DNA of 64,000 nt, taken from the NCBI RefSeq assembly GCF_003051085.1, contig NZ_QAOM01000004.1, forward strand, positions 62,001 through 126,000, in the 5' to 3' direction. Of the stretch, positions 1-7,605 are shown in pieces. A program made the translations under genes and the position numbers. The notes beneath the pieces were generated by a model that worked only from the letters and a program-made list of their open reading frames with translations, was not told where the DNA came from and searched no databases. The stretch is from Trichococcus patagoniensis (lineage in GTDB: Bacteria > Bacillota > Bacilli > Lactobacillales > Aerococcaceae). Every line of letters starts with the position of its first letter. Positions within the stretch are counted from its first letter, which is position 1.

Positions 1-228
1 AGGATAAATCCCCAGCCGATGCCGTCCGCGATGTTGCACGTCAACACCATCATCGGCGCGACCCGAGAATCCGTTTCAAAGACATTCAAGGATTTGCAGG
101 ACGAAAAAATCATTGCTTTGGAATCAAAAAAATCCGCATACTCGATCTTTCCAAGCTGGAAGCCTACGCAAACGGCTGAATCGCCAGCGCTTTCCCCTTA
201 TGATAACAAAAATAAAGCGCGTGACTGA
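1..228 (+). CDS. Crp/Fnr-family transcriptional regulator, C-terminal part (5' end outside window)
   Basis: The frame is open from base 1 to a TGA at 226-228, so only the last 75 residues are present. The visible part is a winged-helix DNA-binding end: residues IIGATRESVSKTFKDLQ match the recognition helix of Crp/Fnr regulators (the G-TRE-VS pattern), followed by the usual short wing and a loose hydrophilic tail. The sensory cyclic-nucleotide-like domain lies upstream of the window, so the effector (cAMP, oxygen, redox) cannot be told. The internal ATG at 19 is not the true start. It converges on rpoN across a perfect 21-bp bidirectional terminator. A CRP-type palindrome lies 19 bases after its stop. 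Confidence 0.8.
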   Translation, partial: RINPQPMPSAMLHVNTIIGATRESVSKTFKDLQDEKIIALESKKSAYSIFPSWKPTQTAESPALSPYDNKNKARD

Positions 229-247
229 TATACTCACTTACAAAATA

Positions 248-267
248 AGTGTGAACATCCTCACACT
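248..267. promoter_or_regulatory. CRP-class palindrome (TGTGA-N6-TCACA)
   Basis: The sequence AGTGTGA-acatcc-TCACACT is a perfect inverted repeat and contains the exact CRP-type core TGTGA-N6-TCACA. It lies directly after a Crp/Fnr-family gene, but no plus-strand gene follows before the terminator at 329-380. It may be a real binding site, part of a short structured transcript, or chance. Confidence 0.35.
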
Positions 268-328
268 CCCAATCAGAGCGGAGGCTCCAGATAAAGTCGC
301 CTCCATCGTTCGAAGTTGGAAAAAAAAT

Positions 329-380
329 AAGAAAACCGCATCAGAATGGGTATGGAACACCATTCTGATGCGGTTTTCTT
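329..380. terminator. Bidirectional terminator between the Crp/Fnr gene and rpoN
   Basis: Perfect 21-bp inverted repeat (329-349 with 360-380) around a 10-nt loop. Both arms end in A-rich/T-rich runs, so it can stop transcription from both converging genes. Confidence 0.9.
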
Positions 381-411
381 TATCGTAATGCTCCTTTTTG
401 AGGCTTTCGGA

Positions 412-1710
412 TCAGTCGAATCTTTTCCTTTTGGAAGTGGATGGGATGTTGAGTTCCGTTCTGTACTTCGCCACCGTCCGTCTGGAGATGTCAATCTGTT
501 CGCCATTCAACAGCTCGACCAGTTTTTGATCGGACAGTGGTTTGCGCTTGTCCTCTTCCTCGATCAGTTTTTGGATCCGCTTTTGGACCGAGGTTGTGGA
601 GAGCGCATCGTCATTTTCCGTTTTGGCCTTGCGCGAGAAAAAGTGCTTGAGTCCATAGAGGCCCGAGTCGGTTTGGATGTAAGTGTCGTTGATCGCCCGG
701 CTGATGGTGGATTCATGGAGACCCAGTTCCTCGGCGATGTCCTTCAATTGCAGCGGAAGGAGCGGATGGGCTTCATCAAAGAAGAACGCCGCTTGCCTGT
801 GCACGACCGCCGTGCTGACCCGCAGGATCGTTTCGCTGCGGAGCGACAAGCTTTCCTGCAGCGACTCGTATTCTTTCTTTTTGTCCCGGACGTACTTTGC
901 AACTTCCTTGTCCTTCATTTGTTCCAGTTCCGCTGCATACTCTTTGTTGAAGGAAAGGATCGGCACGCCGTATCGGGCTTCTTTGATCACCAACTGCGAA
1001 TCTTTGACGGTGACCACTATATCCGGTCTGACTGCGAGTTGCTCGTCAGTCTGGAAGGCCATTCCCGGAGAGGGCGTCAGATGCTGGAGAAAATCAAAAA
1101 CTTTTTGGACATTTTCCAATGGCACAGCGTACCTTTTGGAAATGGCGGCCCATTTTCGGTTGATCAGATCGTCGAATGATTCTTCCAACACGATATAGGC
1201 GATATCGGGCGCATCCTCTCTGCGTTCCGTCTGCAGCATCAGGCATTCCTGCAGGTTGCGCGCACCGATGCCCGGAGGATCCAGTTGCTGCAGCAGCGTC
1301 AACGCATCCACCAATTGAATGCTGTCCGCCTTCGTTTCGGCAACCGCTTCCTCGATGCTTTTGATGACATAGCCCTTATCGTTCAACTGGTTGATCCACC
1401 ACAAGATCAAGGTGCGGAGATAGGTATCCCGGTAGGCCAACATAACCTGCTCCGTGACGTATTCATAAAGCGATTGTTTCCGGTCGGGAATCCAACTCAA
1501 ATCATTGGCTTGGCCGCCGCTTCGGGAAACTCTCGACTCCCTGACTTTCATCTGCAAAAACGGGTTATCCAAAACTTTCTGATTCAGATAATCGTGCAGC
1601 TCAAGGTTGCCCAACTGAAGTATATGGATGCCTTGTAGCATCGTTTGAGAAAGCGCTTGCTTTTGGGTTTGCGTTTGGGTAAGATTTTGGCTTTGGCTTA
1701 GGTTCACCAT
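412..1710 (-). CDS. rpoN: RNA polymerase sigma-54 factor
   Basis: 432 residues, the normal length for Firmicute RpoN. The N-terminus (about residues 5-45) is glutamine-rich and matches region I, which contacts AAA+ activators. The central core-binding region follows. The C-terminus carries a helix-turn-helix (about 330-355, LGLHESTISRAIN) and the RpoN box RRTVAKYR near residue 410, which reads the -24 promoter element. Start ATG at 1710 has AGAGGGA ahead of it. Sigma-54 in lactic acid bacteria commonly serves LevR/ManR-type PTS operons, but no such activator gene is visible in this window. The gene stands alone between two terminators or intergenic gaps. Confidence 0.97.
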   Translation of the reverse strand: MVNLSQSQNLTQTQTQKQALSQTMLQGIHILQLGNLELHDYLNQKVLDNPFLQMKVRESRVSRSGGQANDLSWIPDRKQSLYEYVTEQVMLAYRDTYLRTLILWWINQLNDKGYVIKSIEEAVAETKADSIQLVDALTLLQQLDPPGIGARNLQECLMLQTERREDAPDIAYIVLEESFDDLINRKWAAISKRYAVPLENVQKVFDFLQHLTPSPGMAFQTDEQLAVRPDIVVTVKDSQLVIKEARYGVPILSFNKEYAAELEQMKDKEVAKYVRDKKKEYESLQESLSLRSETILRVSTAVVHRQAAFFFDEAHPLLPLQLKDIAEELGLHESTISRAINDTYIQTDSGLYGLKHFFSRKAKTENDDALSTTSVQKRIQKLIEEEDKRKPLSDQKLVELLNGEQIDISRRTVAKYRTELNIPSTSKRKRFD

Positions 1711-1869
1711 TTATTCCCTCTTTTCTGGTTCAGCTCTGATTCGATGATGCATGCACTGACACTATACCATCTTTCAGCAAAAAATGGATTCATTTTGGCG
1801 CAAAAAAATCGTTCCCACCAAGGAAAAATCACCTTAGGGCAACGAAAAGTCATTCTATTATTTTCCCTT

Positions 1870-3183
1870 TCAGTCCCCCAAATCCGTCTTCACAATTCGA
1901 TACGCATCCACGACCGAGAGATCGGAGGTTTTGTAGGTCGTGAAGGTGATGGAATCGTCGGTCACCTTAATGTTCATGTAGGTGGGCTCCTCCAATTGCA
2001 GCGCGACAGCGGCATAGCGCTCGTAAACCGAGGCGTCCTGCATATCATAATATTTGGAACCGGATGCCGAATTGCCGGTCAGGTAGACGGTGCCGTCCGG
2101 ATCGACGGCCGCCCCCTCCTCGTTGTAGGCAATTTCCCCGATCACTTCATCGCCTTTCATCTGGTAGGTCCGCACATAGACATGATCGTGCCCCATCAGT
2201 ACCGCATCGATATCCAGTTCATCGAAGACCGGTACCAAGCCGACGCGCAAGGCGAGGACATCTTCATCAAGCGCGTGGCTCGCACTGCTGTAGAGCGACT
2301 TGTGCAGGAATACGATTCGGTGGGTCGCATCCGGGTTTTCCGCAATCGCCAACTCCATCGCTTCCTTGTGCTCAGCGATGTCGCTGCTTTGGGAATTCAG
2401 CGCTATGAACAAGGTGTTCCCGTAAGTGAAATAAAAATCGCTGCCTTCGGAATCCTCTCCCAAGCCAGTTTCGTTCGGAGCATTGAAATAATCCGTAAAC
2501 GGGGATTCATCATGTATTCCGGCAATGGTCATGACGGGATAGGCGGTCAGCTCCTCCGGGAAGAACCAGCCATCATATTGGCTCAACTCATTAGCTCTGT
2601 TCACCTGATCACCTGATGAAACAAGGAAGGCCGTATCGGGAAACATTTCCGTCGCGGCTGTCACGGTCCTGTTCCAGCCGTCCGCATCGCTCCATACTCC
2701 ATCGCCCGCTCCAATCTGCGGATCGCCGAAGAACAGGATGTTGAACTCCCCCTCCGCCTGTGTCCGGAACGTGTAGGACTCCGACCAAGCACTGAGGCCG
2801 TCCCCGAATCGATAGGAATAAAGCTGGTTCTCCTCCAGTCCGGAGACAGTCGCTTTATGTCTTGAACGGCCGCGCAAAATGTCTTCAACTGTCGCCTCGA
2901 ACGTCTCGCTCGACAGGACATTCCCCTCTTCATCCAAACGGCTCAGCTCCACCAAACCCTTTTTGTTCGTATCCCGGGTATGCCAACTGAACGTCCGCTC
3001 CGATTCATCCGCACCGGGTGCAAGGGCCACATGGAATACATCCAAAGCGTGGGGATCATATTTGGTTGATGCCAACTCTTTGGCTGAGGGATCCCTACTT
3101 GGTCCGTTCGCGCAGCCAGACGCAACAGACGCCAAAATAAGTGCTGCAAAAAGGATTCCCATCCTCCGTTTCCCATCAAACAT
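1870..3183 (-). CDS. Exported purple-acid-phosphatase-like metallophosphoesterase
   Basis: About 437 residues. The N-terminus has a basic stretch, a hydrophobic segment and a cysteine (VASGC, about residue 24), a slightly non-canonical lipobox, so the protein is probably membrane-anchored outside the cell. A fibronectin-like N-domain (about 50-145) is followed by a calcineurin-type phosphoesterase domain with the metal-binding blocks GDPQIG, SGDQVN, a GIHD block where GNHE is usual, LHKSLY and GHDHVYVR. This is the layout of purple-acid-phosphatase-like phosphohydrolases; the substrate is unknown. The ATG at 3183 is preferred over 3189 because AAGGAGG lies 7 bases before it and only 1 base before the other. 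It stands alone, oriented like rpoN and mgtE. Confidence 0.88.
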   Translation of the reverse strand: MFDGKRRMGILFAALILASVASGCANGPSRDPSAKELASTKYDPHALDVFHVALAPGADESERTFSWHTRDTNKKGLVELSRLDEEGNVLSSETFEATVEDILRGRSRHKATVSGLEENQLYSYRFGDGLSAWSESYTFRTQAEGEFNILFFGDPQIGAGDGVWSDADGWNRTVTAATEMFPDTAFLVSSGDQVNRANELSQYDGWFFPEELTAYPVMTIAGIHDESPFTDYFNAPNETGLGEDSEGSDFYFTYGNTLFIALNSQSSDIAEHKEAMELAIAENPDATHRIVFLHKSLYSSASHALDEDVLALRVGLVPVFDELDIDAVLMGHDHVYVRTYQMKGDEVIGEIAYNEEGAAVDPDGTVYLTGNSASGSKYYDMQDASVYERYAAVALQLEEPTYMNIKVTDDSITFTTYKTSDLSVVDAYRIVKTDLGD

Positions 3184-3433
3184 GGCCATACCTCCTTGAA
3201 AAGTAAATCGACAACCGCAATCATGCTATTTTGCCGGGAATCCAAAAGGAAACTCCCCAGAAAACTGATTTGTTTACATTATACAACACTTGCCCTCAGG
3301 AGGCCTTGCCGACGACTATGCTCCGCCCGAGGAATCAATCGGAAAGTTTCTTTCCTTAGAACTTTGGAGGAGCGGAAAATGATAAAGATACCTTCTCTTT
3401 CGGAACTTTTATAAATATCGAAATAAGTCCCTA

Positions 3434-4771
3434 TCACAACAAATACGGCAAGAACATTTTTGCCAAGCTCAAAAATAGGAAGAAGCCGAAGACATCCGTC
3501 GCCGTTGTCAGGAAAATGGATGAAGAAATCGCCGGATCCAGATCCCATTTTTTCAGTGCCAAGGGAATTAAAAATCCGAAGAAACCCGCGATGATGAGAT
3601 TTCCGATCATGGCTATGAAAATGATGAGGCCCAAAAAGAAGTTGTCGTATCTCAAGTAAAGAATGAGGCCGGTGATCAATCCGGTAACCGATCCATTGAT
3701 CAGCCCCAAACCGACTTCGTTGAATACATATCTCCAGTCGTTCTTTATGTCCACTTCCCCCAAAGCGATGCTCCGTATGACCACGGATAATGTCTGGGAT
3801 CCGGCATTCCCGCCCATCCCGGTGACAATCGGCATCGCTGCTGCGAGCGCAACCACTTGGATGATGACGTCTTCGAACATCCCGACCGTAAAGGAAGCCA
3901 GGAAGGCAGTCATCAGGTTGATGACCAGCCAAGGCAGCCTTCTGCCGACGGAGGTGCTGATTTTGTTGCCGACCTTTTCATCTTTGCTTACCCCTGACAG
4001 CATCAGCAAGTCCTCGGTTTGCTCTTCGACGATGACATCGATGATGTCATCGATTGTGATGATGCCGAGGATTGCGTTCTTGCGATTCACAACCGGAATA
4101 ACTTTTAAGTCATATTTGGAAACGATAAGGGAAACTTCCTCCTGGTCGGTTTCCGGCCGGACCGAGAGGACATTGTCATTCATGATTTCCTCCAACTTGA
4201 CCTCTTCGGCGGATGCCAAAATATCCCGTAAATCCGCCGATCCGATCAATTCGTTCGCCCTATCGACAACGAAAATCGTCTCGATGATTTCTGTTTTAGG
4301 GCCGATGCGCCGGATTTCCTGCAGCACATCCTTCATGCTGAGTTCGTTTTTCAGGGCGATGTATTTGGTGGTCATGATCCCCCCAGCCGTGTCCGGTCCA
4401 TAACCCAACAGCATCTGGATCTCATTTGAGTCGCTTTTTTTCATCATGCCCAAGATTTCTTTGCGTTGTCCGACACCGATTGTTCCCAGGATATCGGTAA
4501 TATCATCGGGCGACATATAGGCAAAGAATCTTACGATCTTCTTCGAGTCCAACAAGCCAATCATCCCTTGCTGGAGCTCCTCTTCCGCTTCCTCGATGAT
4601 GGCGGCGATTTCTTTCGCTTCCAACAAGTTGAGCAAAGCGGCCAACTCTTCATCTTCAAATTCAAACAAAGCCGTTGCGACATCTACAGGATAGTGATCG
4701 CCGACAAGCTCTTTCAATTCCGTAATATTCTGGTTTGCTACTGCGTTTAACAACATTTCATTCAATTCCAT
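3434..4771 (-). CDS. mgtE: MgtE-type magnesium transporter
   Basis: 445 residues from the ATG at 4771, chosen because GGAGGTG sits directly upstream; longer in-frame starts lack one. The order is typical of MgtE: an acidic superhelical N-domain (about 1-125, many E/D residues), two CBS domains (about 130-250, including VIPVVNRKNAILGIITIDD), a connecting helix, then about five membrane helices carrying the pore signature (AAAMPIVTGMGGNAGSQ). Family members are Mg2+ channels gated by Mg2+ binding to the cytoplasmic domains. A leader of roughly 300 bases precedes the gene; see the separate entry. Confidence 0.96.
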   Translation of the reverse strand: MELNEMLLNAVANQNITELKELVGDHYPVDVATALFEFEDEELAALLNLLEAKEIAAIIEEAEEELQQGMIGLLDSKKIVRFFAYMSPDDITDILGTIGVGQRKEILGMMKKSDSNEIQMLLGYGPDTAGGIMTTKYIALKNELSMKDVLQEIRRIGPKTEIIETIFVVDRANELIGSADLRDILASAEEVKLEEIMNDNVLSVRPETDQEEVSLIVSKYDLKVIPVVNRKNAILGIITIDDIIDVIVEEQTEDLLMLSGVSKDEKVGNKISTSVGRRLPWLVINLMTAFLASFTVGMFEDVIIQVVALAAAMPIVTGMGGNAGSQTLSVVIRSIALGEVDIKNDWRYVFNEVGLGLINGSVTGLITGLILYLRYDNFFLGLIIFIAMIGNLIIAGFFGFLIPLALKKWDLDPAISSSIFLTTATDVFGFFLFLSLAKMFLPYLL

Positions 4772-5080
4772 GTCTACACCTCCAAATTGATTCAGCTTTT
4801 TGAAGGCATAACAGACGGATTCAAGACGACAAGTTCCCGGTTTATATAATCTGCGATTGGGCTGAGGATACAAACAGACCTGATAAATGGCTCCGCACGG
4901 AAGCAATCAGGCTAAAACCGCGCCTAGGTGGTTTGTCTGCTATACCCTGACTACTATCTGCGTCCATTTGTACTCACCTCAATCTTTTTGTTTTTCATGC
5001 CACACAGGGATATCGAAAAGTTCCCTGCTCTCCAACCCCAGTCTACTACTTATCGCCATATATGGCTACCTTTCCTGTAC
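4772..5080 (-). other. Structured leader of mgtE, unassigned
   Basis: About 300 gene-free bases lie ahead of mgtE. On the minus strand there is GAGGTGAG near 4975, a facing CCACCTAGG about 55 bases further on, and CCTGAT/ATCAGG arms. Mg2+ transporter genes often carry an M-box riboswitch, and the GAGGTGAG piece resembles part of one. The conserved M-box core could not be found, so no riboswitch is called. Confidence 0.25.
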
Positions 5081-5100
5081 TGATTCCAAGATCAGAATGA

Positions 5101-5106
5101 TATAAT
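5101..5106 (+). promoter_or_regulatory. -10 element (TATAAT) ahead of the iron-sulfur protein gene
   Basis: A consensus TATAAT lies 54 bases before the start codon at 5160. The -35 region is weak (TACTGA-like). Confidence 0.45.
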
Positions 5107-5159
5107 AGACGCAAATGAACCCGCTTTCAAAAAAGCGGTCCGGAAGGGGAGCCATTATT

Positions 5160-5504
5160 ATGAATGAGTCTGAACTGTTAGCGCATGGCTATCGAAAATA
5201 CACAGGGGAAAAGGTTGATGTTTACTTTAACTTAAGCGTCTGCACCTACTCCGGCAACTGCGTGCGGGGGAATCACGCAATCTTCGATACGAAACGAAAA
5301 CCTTGGATCTTGGCTGATGCGGATTCGCCCGAAGAAGTGGCGCGCGTCATCCATACTTGCCCGTCCGGCGCGCTGAAATACCGCCTGAAAGGCTCGGAAG
5401 AAATCTTGCCGACCTTTCCTTTAGGGGCGATGATGCCCGATCAAAATGAAGAAGAAAGCCTTGAGGAAAAAAACGATTGTCCTCCGGATGAAACGAAGAA
5501 CTAG
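5160..5504 (+). CDS. Divergent 4Fe-4S mono-cluster domain protein (YjdI-like)
   Basis: 114 residues from the ATG at 5160, preceded by GGAAGGGGAG. The body (about 5-85) carries the cysteine pattern of the Fer4_19/YjdI family: CTYSGNCVRGN, then HTCPSGALKY, which together can hold one iron-sulfur cluster; the NHAIFDTKRKPWI segment between them is also family-typical. The C-terminal 30 residues are acidic and unstructured. Members are small and usually of unknown role, sometimes fused or adjacent to acetyltransferases. It is monocistronic, ending at a strong terminator. Confidence 0.85.
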   Translation: MNESELLAHGYRKYTGEKVDVYFNLSVCTYSGNCVRGNHAIFDTKRKPWILADADSPEEVARVIHTCPSGALKYRLKGSEEILPTFPLGAMMPDQNEEESLEEKNDCPPDETKN

Positions 5505-5513
5505 CCGTTTAAC

Positions 5514-5549
5514 AAAAATCACCCGCAAAGACCTTTGCGGGTGATTTTT
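5514..5549. terminator. Terminator of the iron-sulfur protein gene
   Basis: 17-base arms AAAAATCACCCGCAAAG and its complement around a tiny loop, ending in a T run. Confidence 0.9.
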
Positions 5550-5565
5550 TGATCTGTACTGTTCT

Positions 5566-5745
5566 TCTCCGGCGAACGGAGGCTTCGCCGGAGTTCGGTC
5601 AACATTCTGTCTTTGTGCTCCTGTGAGCACGGCTTCACCGGAGTTAAGTACGATTATTGCCGGCGTTCTCCGATGAGCGGATCCTTCATCGGAGCTGCGC
5701 CCTCAAAAGCCTTTGTGCTCCTCCGACCAGCCCGTAACGGATCCT
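5566..5745. repeat. Palindromic 51-bp-period repeat, family 1, locus A (about 4 units)
   Basis: Successive imperfect hairpins of the CTCCGGYGAA / TTCRCCGGAG type start at intervals of 51, 50 and 50 bases. This fills most of the 311-base gap before the histidine phosphatase gene. The outer units are more degenerate. Confidence 0.75.
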
Positions 5746-5747
5746 TA

Positions 5748-5778
5748 TTGACGTTACCCCTGAAGCAAGTAGTATAAT
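5748..5778 (+). promoter_or_regulatory. Promoter of the histidine phosphatase gene
   Basis: TTGACG and TATAAT separated by 19 bases, 38 bases before the start codon. The -10 is consensus; the spacing is long. Confidence 0.5.
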
Positions 5779-5815
5779 CAATATGCATACGTTTCACATA
5801 CCAGGAGGTCCTCAT

Positions 5816-6385
5816 ATGAAAAAAACATTATACTTGATGCGCCACGGCCAGACCCTTTTCAACGTCCGCAGAAAAATCCAGGGTGCCTGCGACTCGCCTT
5901 TGACGGAGCTGGGCATCCAGCAAGCGCAAATCGCCAGCGCCTATTTCGACGATATCGACCTCGATCACGCCTACAGCTCCACCGCCGAGCGCGCGTGCGA
6001 TACGCTGGAAATCGTGACGAACGAACTGATGCCCTACCAACGCCTGAAAGGCCTGAAGGAAATGCATTTCGGCACCTTCGAAGGCGAGAGCGAGGACCTC
6101 AATCCCAAAGACAAAAGCACCTTTTTCGTGCAGTACGGCGGCGAATCCGGCGATGCGGTAAAAGAGCGGATGGTGCGGACCTGCACCGATATCATGGAGC
6201 AGGACGATCACCAGACTGTCCTCGCCGTTTCACACGCCGGCGCCTGCATCCACTTCCTGCGCGCCTGGCAGGATCCCCACGAAATCATCAAGGACGGCAT
6301 CACGAACTGTTGCGTCTTCAAATACGAATACGACATGGCGGAGAAGACTTTTGTGCTGTTGGAAGTCGAACGGCATGGGTTCTAG
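5816..6385 (+). CDS. Histidine phosphatase (phosphoglycerate mutase-like) family protein
   Basis: 189 residues from the ATG at 5816, with AGGAGGTC 5 bases ahead. The N-terminal motif LMRHGQTLFN places the phosphorylated histidine at residue 10. The phosphatase motif KEMHFGTFEGE and the second catalytic histidine in AVSHAGAC are both present. This is the GpmB/CobC-like branch; members are broad phosphatases more often than true mutases, and the substrate cannot be deduced. Monocistronic with its own promoter and terminator. Confidence 0.92.
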   Translation: MKKTLYLMRHGQTLFNVRRKIQGACDSPLTELGIQQAQIASAYFDDIDLDHAYSSTAERACDTLEIVTNELMPYQRLKGLKEMHFGTFEGESEDLNPKDKSTFFVQYGGESGDAVKERMVRTCTDIMEQDDHQTVLAVSHAGACIHFLRAWQDPHEIIKDGITNCCVFKYEYDMAEKTFVLLEVERHGF

Positions 6386-6413
6386 GATGGCCGATTAAAT
6401 GTCCAAATACAAC

Positions 6414-6461
6414 AAAAAGAAGGGATTTTCTCTAACTTATGAGAAAGTTCCTTCTTTTTTT
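6414..6461. terminator. Terminator after the histidine phosphatase gene
   Basis: AAAAAGAAGG pairs with CCTTCTTTTT, with an inner TCTC/GAGA stem, ending in a T run. Confidence 0.85.
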
Positions 6462-6489
6462 ATCTCTGTTTTGTTGATTTTCGGAGGGA

Positions 6490-6645
6490 CACTGCCCTCC
6501 TCCGGTGAACGGAGGTTTCGTCGGAGTTCGCCCAACATTTTAACTGCGTTCTCCGATGAGAGCGGCCTCGTCGGAGTACAGACCGAAAGTTACCGGCAAA
6601 CTCCGGCAAGCGGGAGCCTCACCGGAGCTGAGGTTCGCTTACGCG
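6490..6645. repeat. Palindromic 51-bp-period repeat, family 1, locus B (3 units)
   Basis: Three hairpins beginning CTCCGGTGAA, CTCCGATGAG and CTCCGGCAAG are spaced 51 and 50 bases apart, between two converging genes. The linkers (CCCAACATTT and CCGAAAGTTACC) recur at 23.7 kb. Confidence 0.85.
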
Positions 6646-6660
6646 GCTCCGTATCACTCA

Positions 6661-7593
6661 CTAACCCCATCTGATTTCGTCCTGCAGCTCAAAACTGAAG
6701 CGTTTCAATAGCCACGCTTCCACCAAGTCTATCCACTTGGCTGCATTCTGATCTACTAAGTTTTTAGCGTTAGCTGTTGCTTGTGTGGCGAGGCTCAATC
6801 CATGCGGGCCGTCTTCAAAGATGTGCATTTCGAAAGGGATTTTGTGCTCGGACAAGGCCATTCCCATCCGCAATGTATGCCCAACCGGGACAAGCGCATC
6901 AGATGCGGTGGCCCACAGGAACATCGGTGGCGTTTTGTCTGTCACCAATAACGCCGGGCTCACTTCGATCAATTTCGCATCATTGGGGGACGCTTCGCCT
7001 ATCAACGCCACAGAAGAGGCATCCAATAATATTGTTGCCATTTCGTCTTTTTCTGTTTCTTTCATGAATAAATAGTCGCTCAACGTATAGCCCAGAATGG
7101 TGGCAGCCGGACGCAGTTTTTCTTCCGACACCTGATAATGCTCGGTCAGGATCGGTTTGTCCCAATAGACGGAGTACGTCGCGACATTGTGCGCGCCTGC
7201 CGAAAAGCCGCACAAGGCAATCCGATCGGTATCAACCAGCCACTCTTCGCTGTGTTGATGGATGGTCAGCATGGCTTTGCCGATATCGCGGATCGCAGCC
7301 GGAAAGACCGTATGTTCTCGTCTTTCGACGCCTCCAAAAATCGATTCGAAAGCTTCGTCCTTTTCCAGATAAACCGAATAACGCAAGACAAAAGCATGAT
7401 AACCCATCGCCGCAAACTTCATCGCAACCGGCTCAGCTTCACGGTCGGAACAGGAAAGATAGGCCCCGCCAGGGCAGATCAGCACAGCCGGGCGGGCAAC
7501 GCCATTCAACAATTCCGGCGAATCCTGCAAAACATACGTCGTCAGCGTGACATCATCGCGTTCCGGATATAATTTTATTGATTCAACAATCAT
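6661..7593 (-). CDS. Alpha/beta-hydrolase, probable carbohydrate (acetyl/xylan) esterase
   Basis: 310 residues. Features of the esterase/lipase branch of alpha/beta hydrolases: the oxyanion-hole block CPGGAYLSCSDRE (about 40-52), the nucleophile elbow CGFSAGAH (serine near 128), an Asp block (ATASDALVPVGH) and the catalytic His in DGPHGLS. The architecture resembles BD-FAE/Axe-type enzymes, which remove acetyl or feruloyl groups from xylan. The gene starts 12 bases after the GH3 gene stops, on the same strand with AAGGAGTG, so the two are co-transcribed. Context supports a glycan esterase; a general peptidase or lipase role is less likely. Confidence 0.88.
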   Translation of the reverse strand: MIVESIKLYPERDDVTLTTYVLQDSPELLNGVARPAVLICPGGAYLSCSDREAEPVAMKFAAMGYHAFVLRYSVYLEKDEAFESIFGGVERREHTVFPAAIRDIGKAMLTIHQHSEEWLVDTDRIALCGFSAGAHNVATYSVYWDKPILTEHYQVSEEKLRPAATILGYTLSDYLFMKETEKDEMATILLDASSVALIGEASPNDAKLIEVSPALLVTDKTPPMFLWATASDALVPVGHTLRMGMALSEHKIPFEMHIFEDGPHGLSLATQATANAKNLVDQNAAKWIDLVEAWLLKRFSFELQDEIRWG

Positions 7594-7605
7594 TCTCTAC
7601 ACTCC

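Noticed and set aside
1744-2616. 290-codon open frame on the plus strand
   Set aside because: It is antisense to the metallophosphoesterase gene; no family features.
4960-5000. M-box riboswitch ahead of mgtE
   Set aside because: Only the GAGGTGAG piece resembles the class; the conserved central core was not found.
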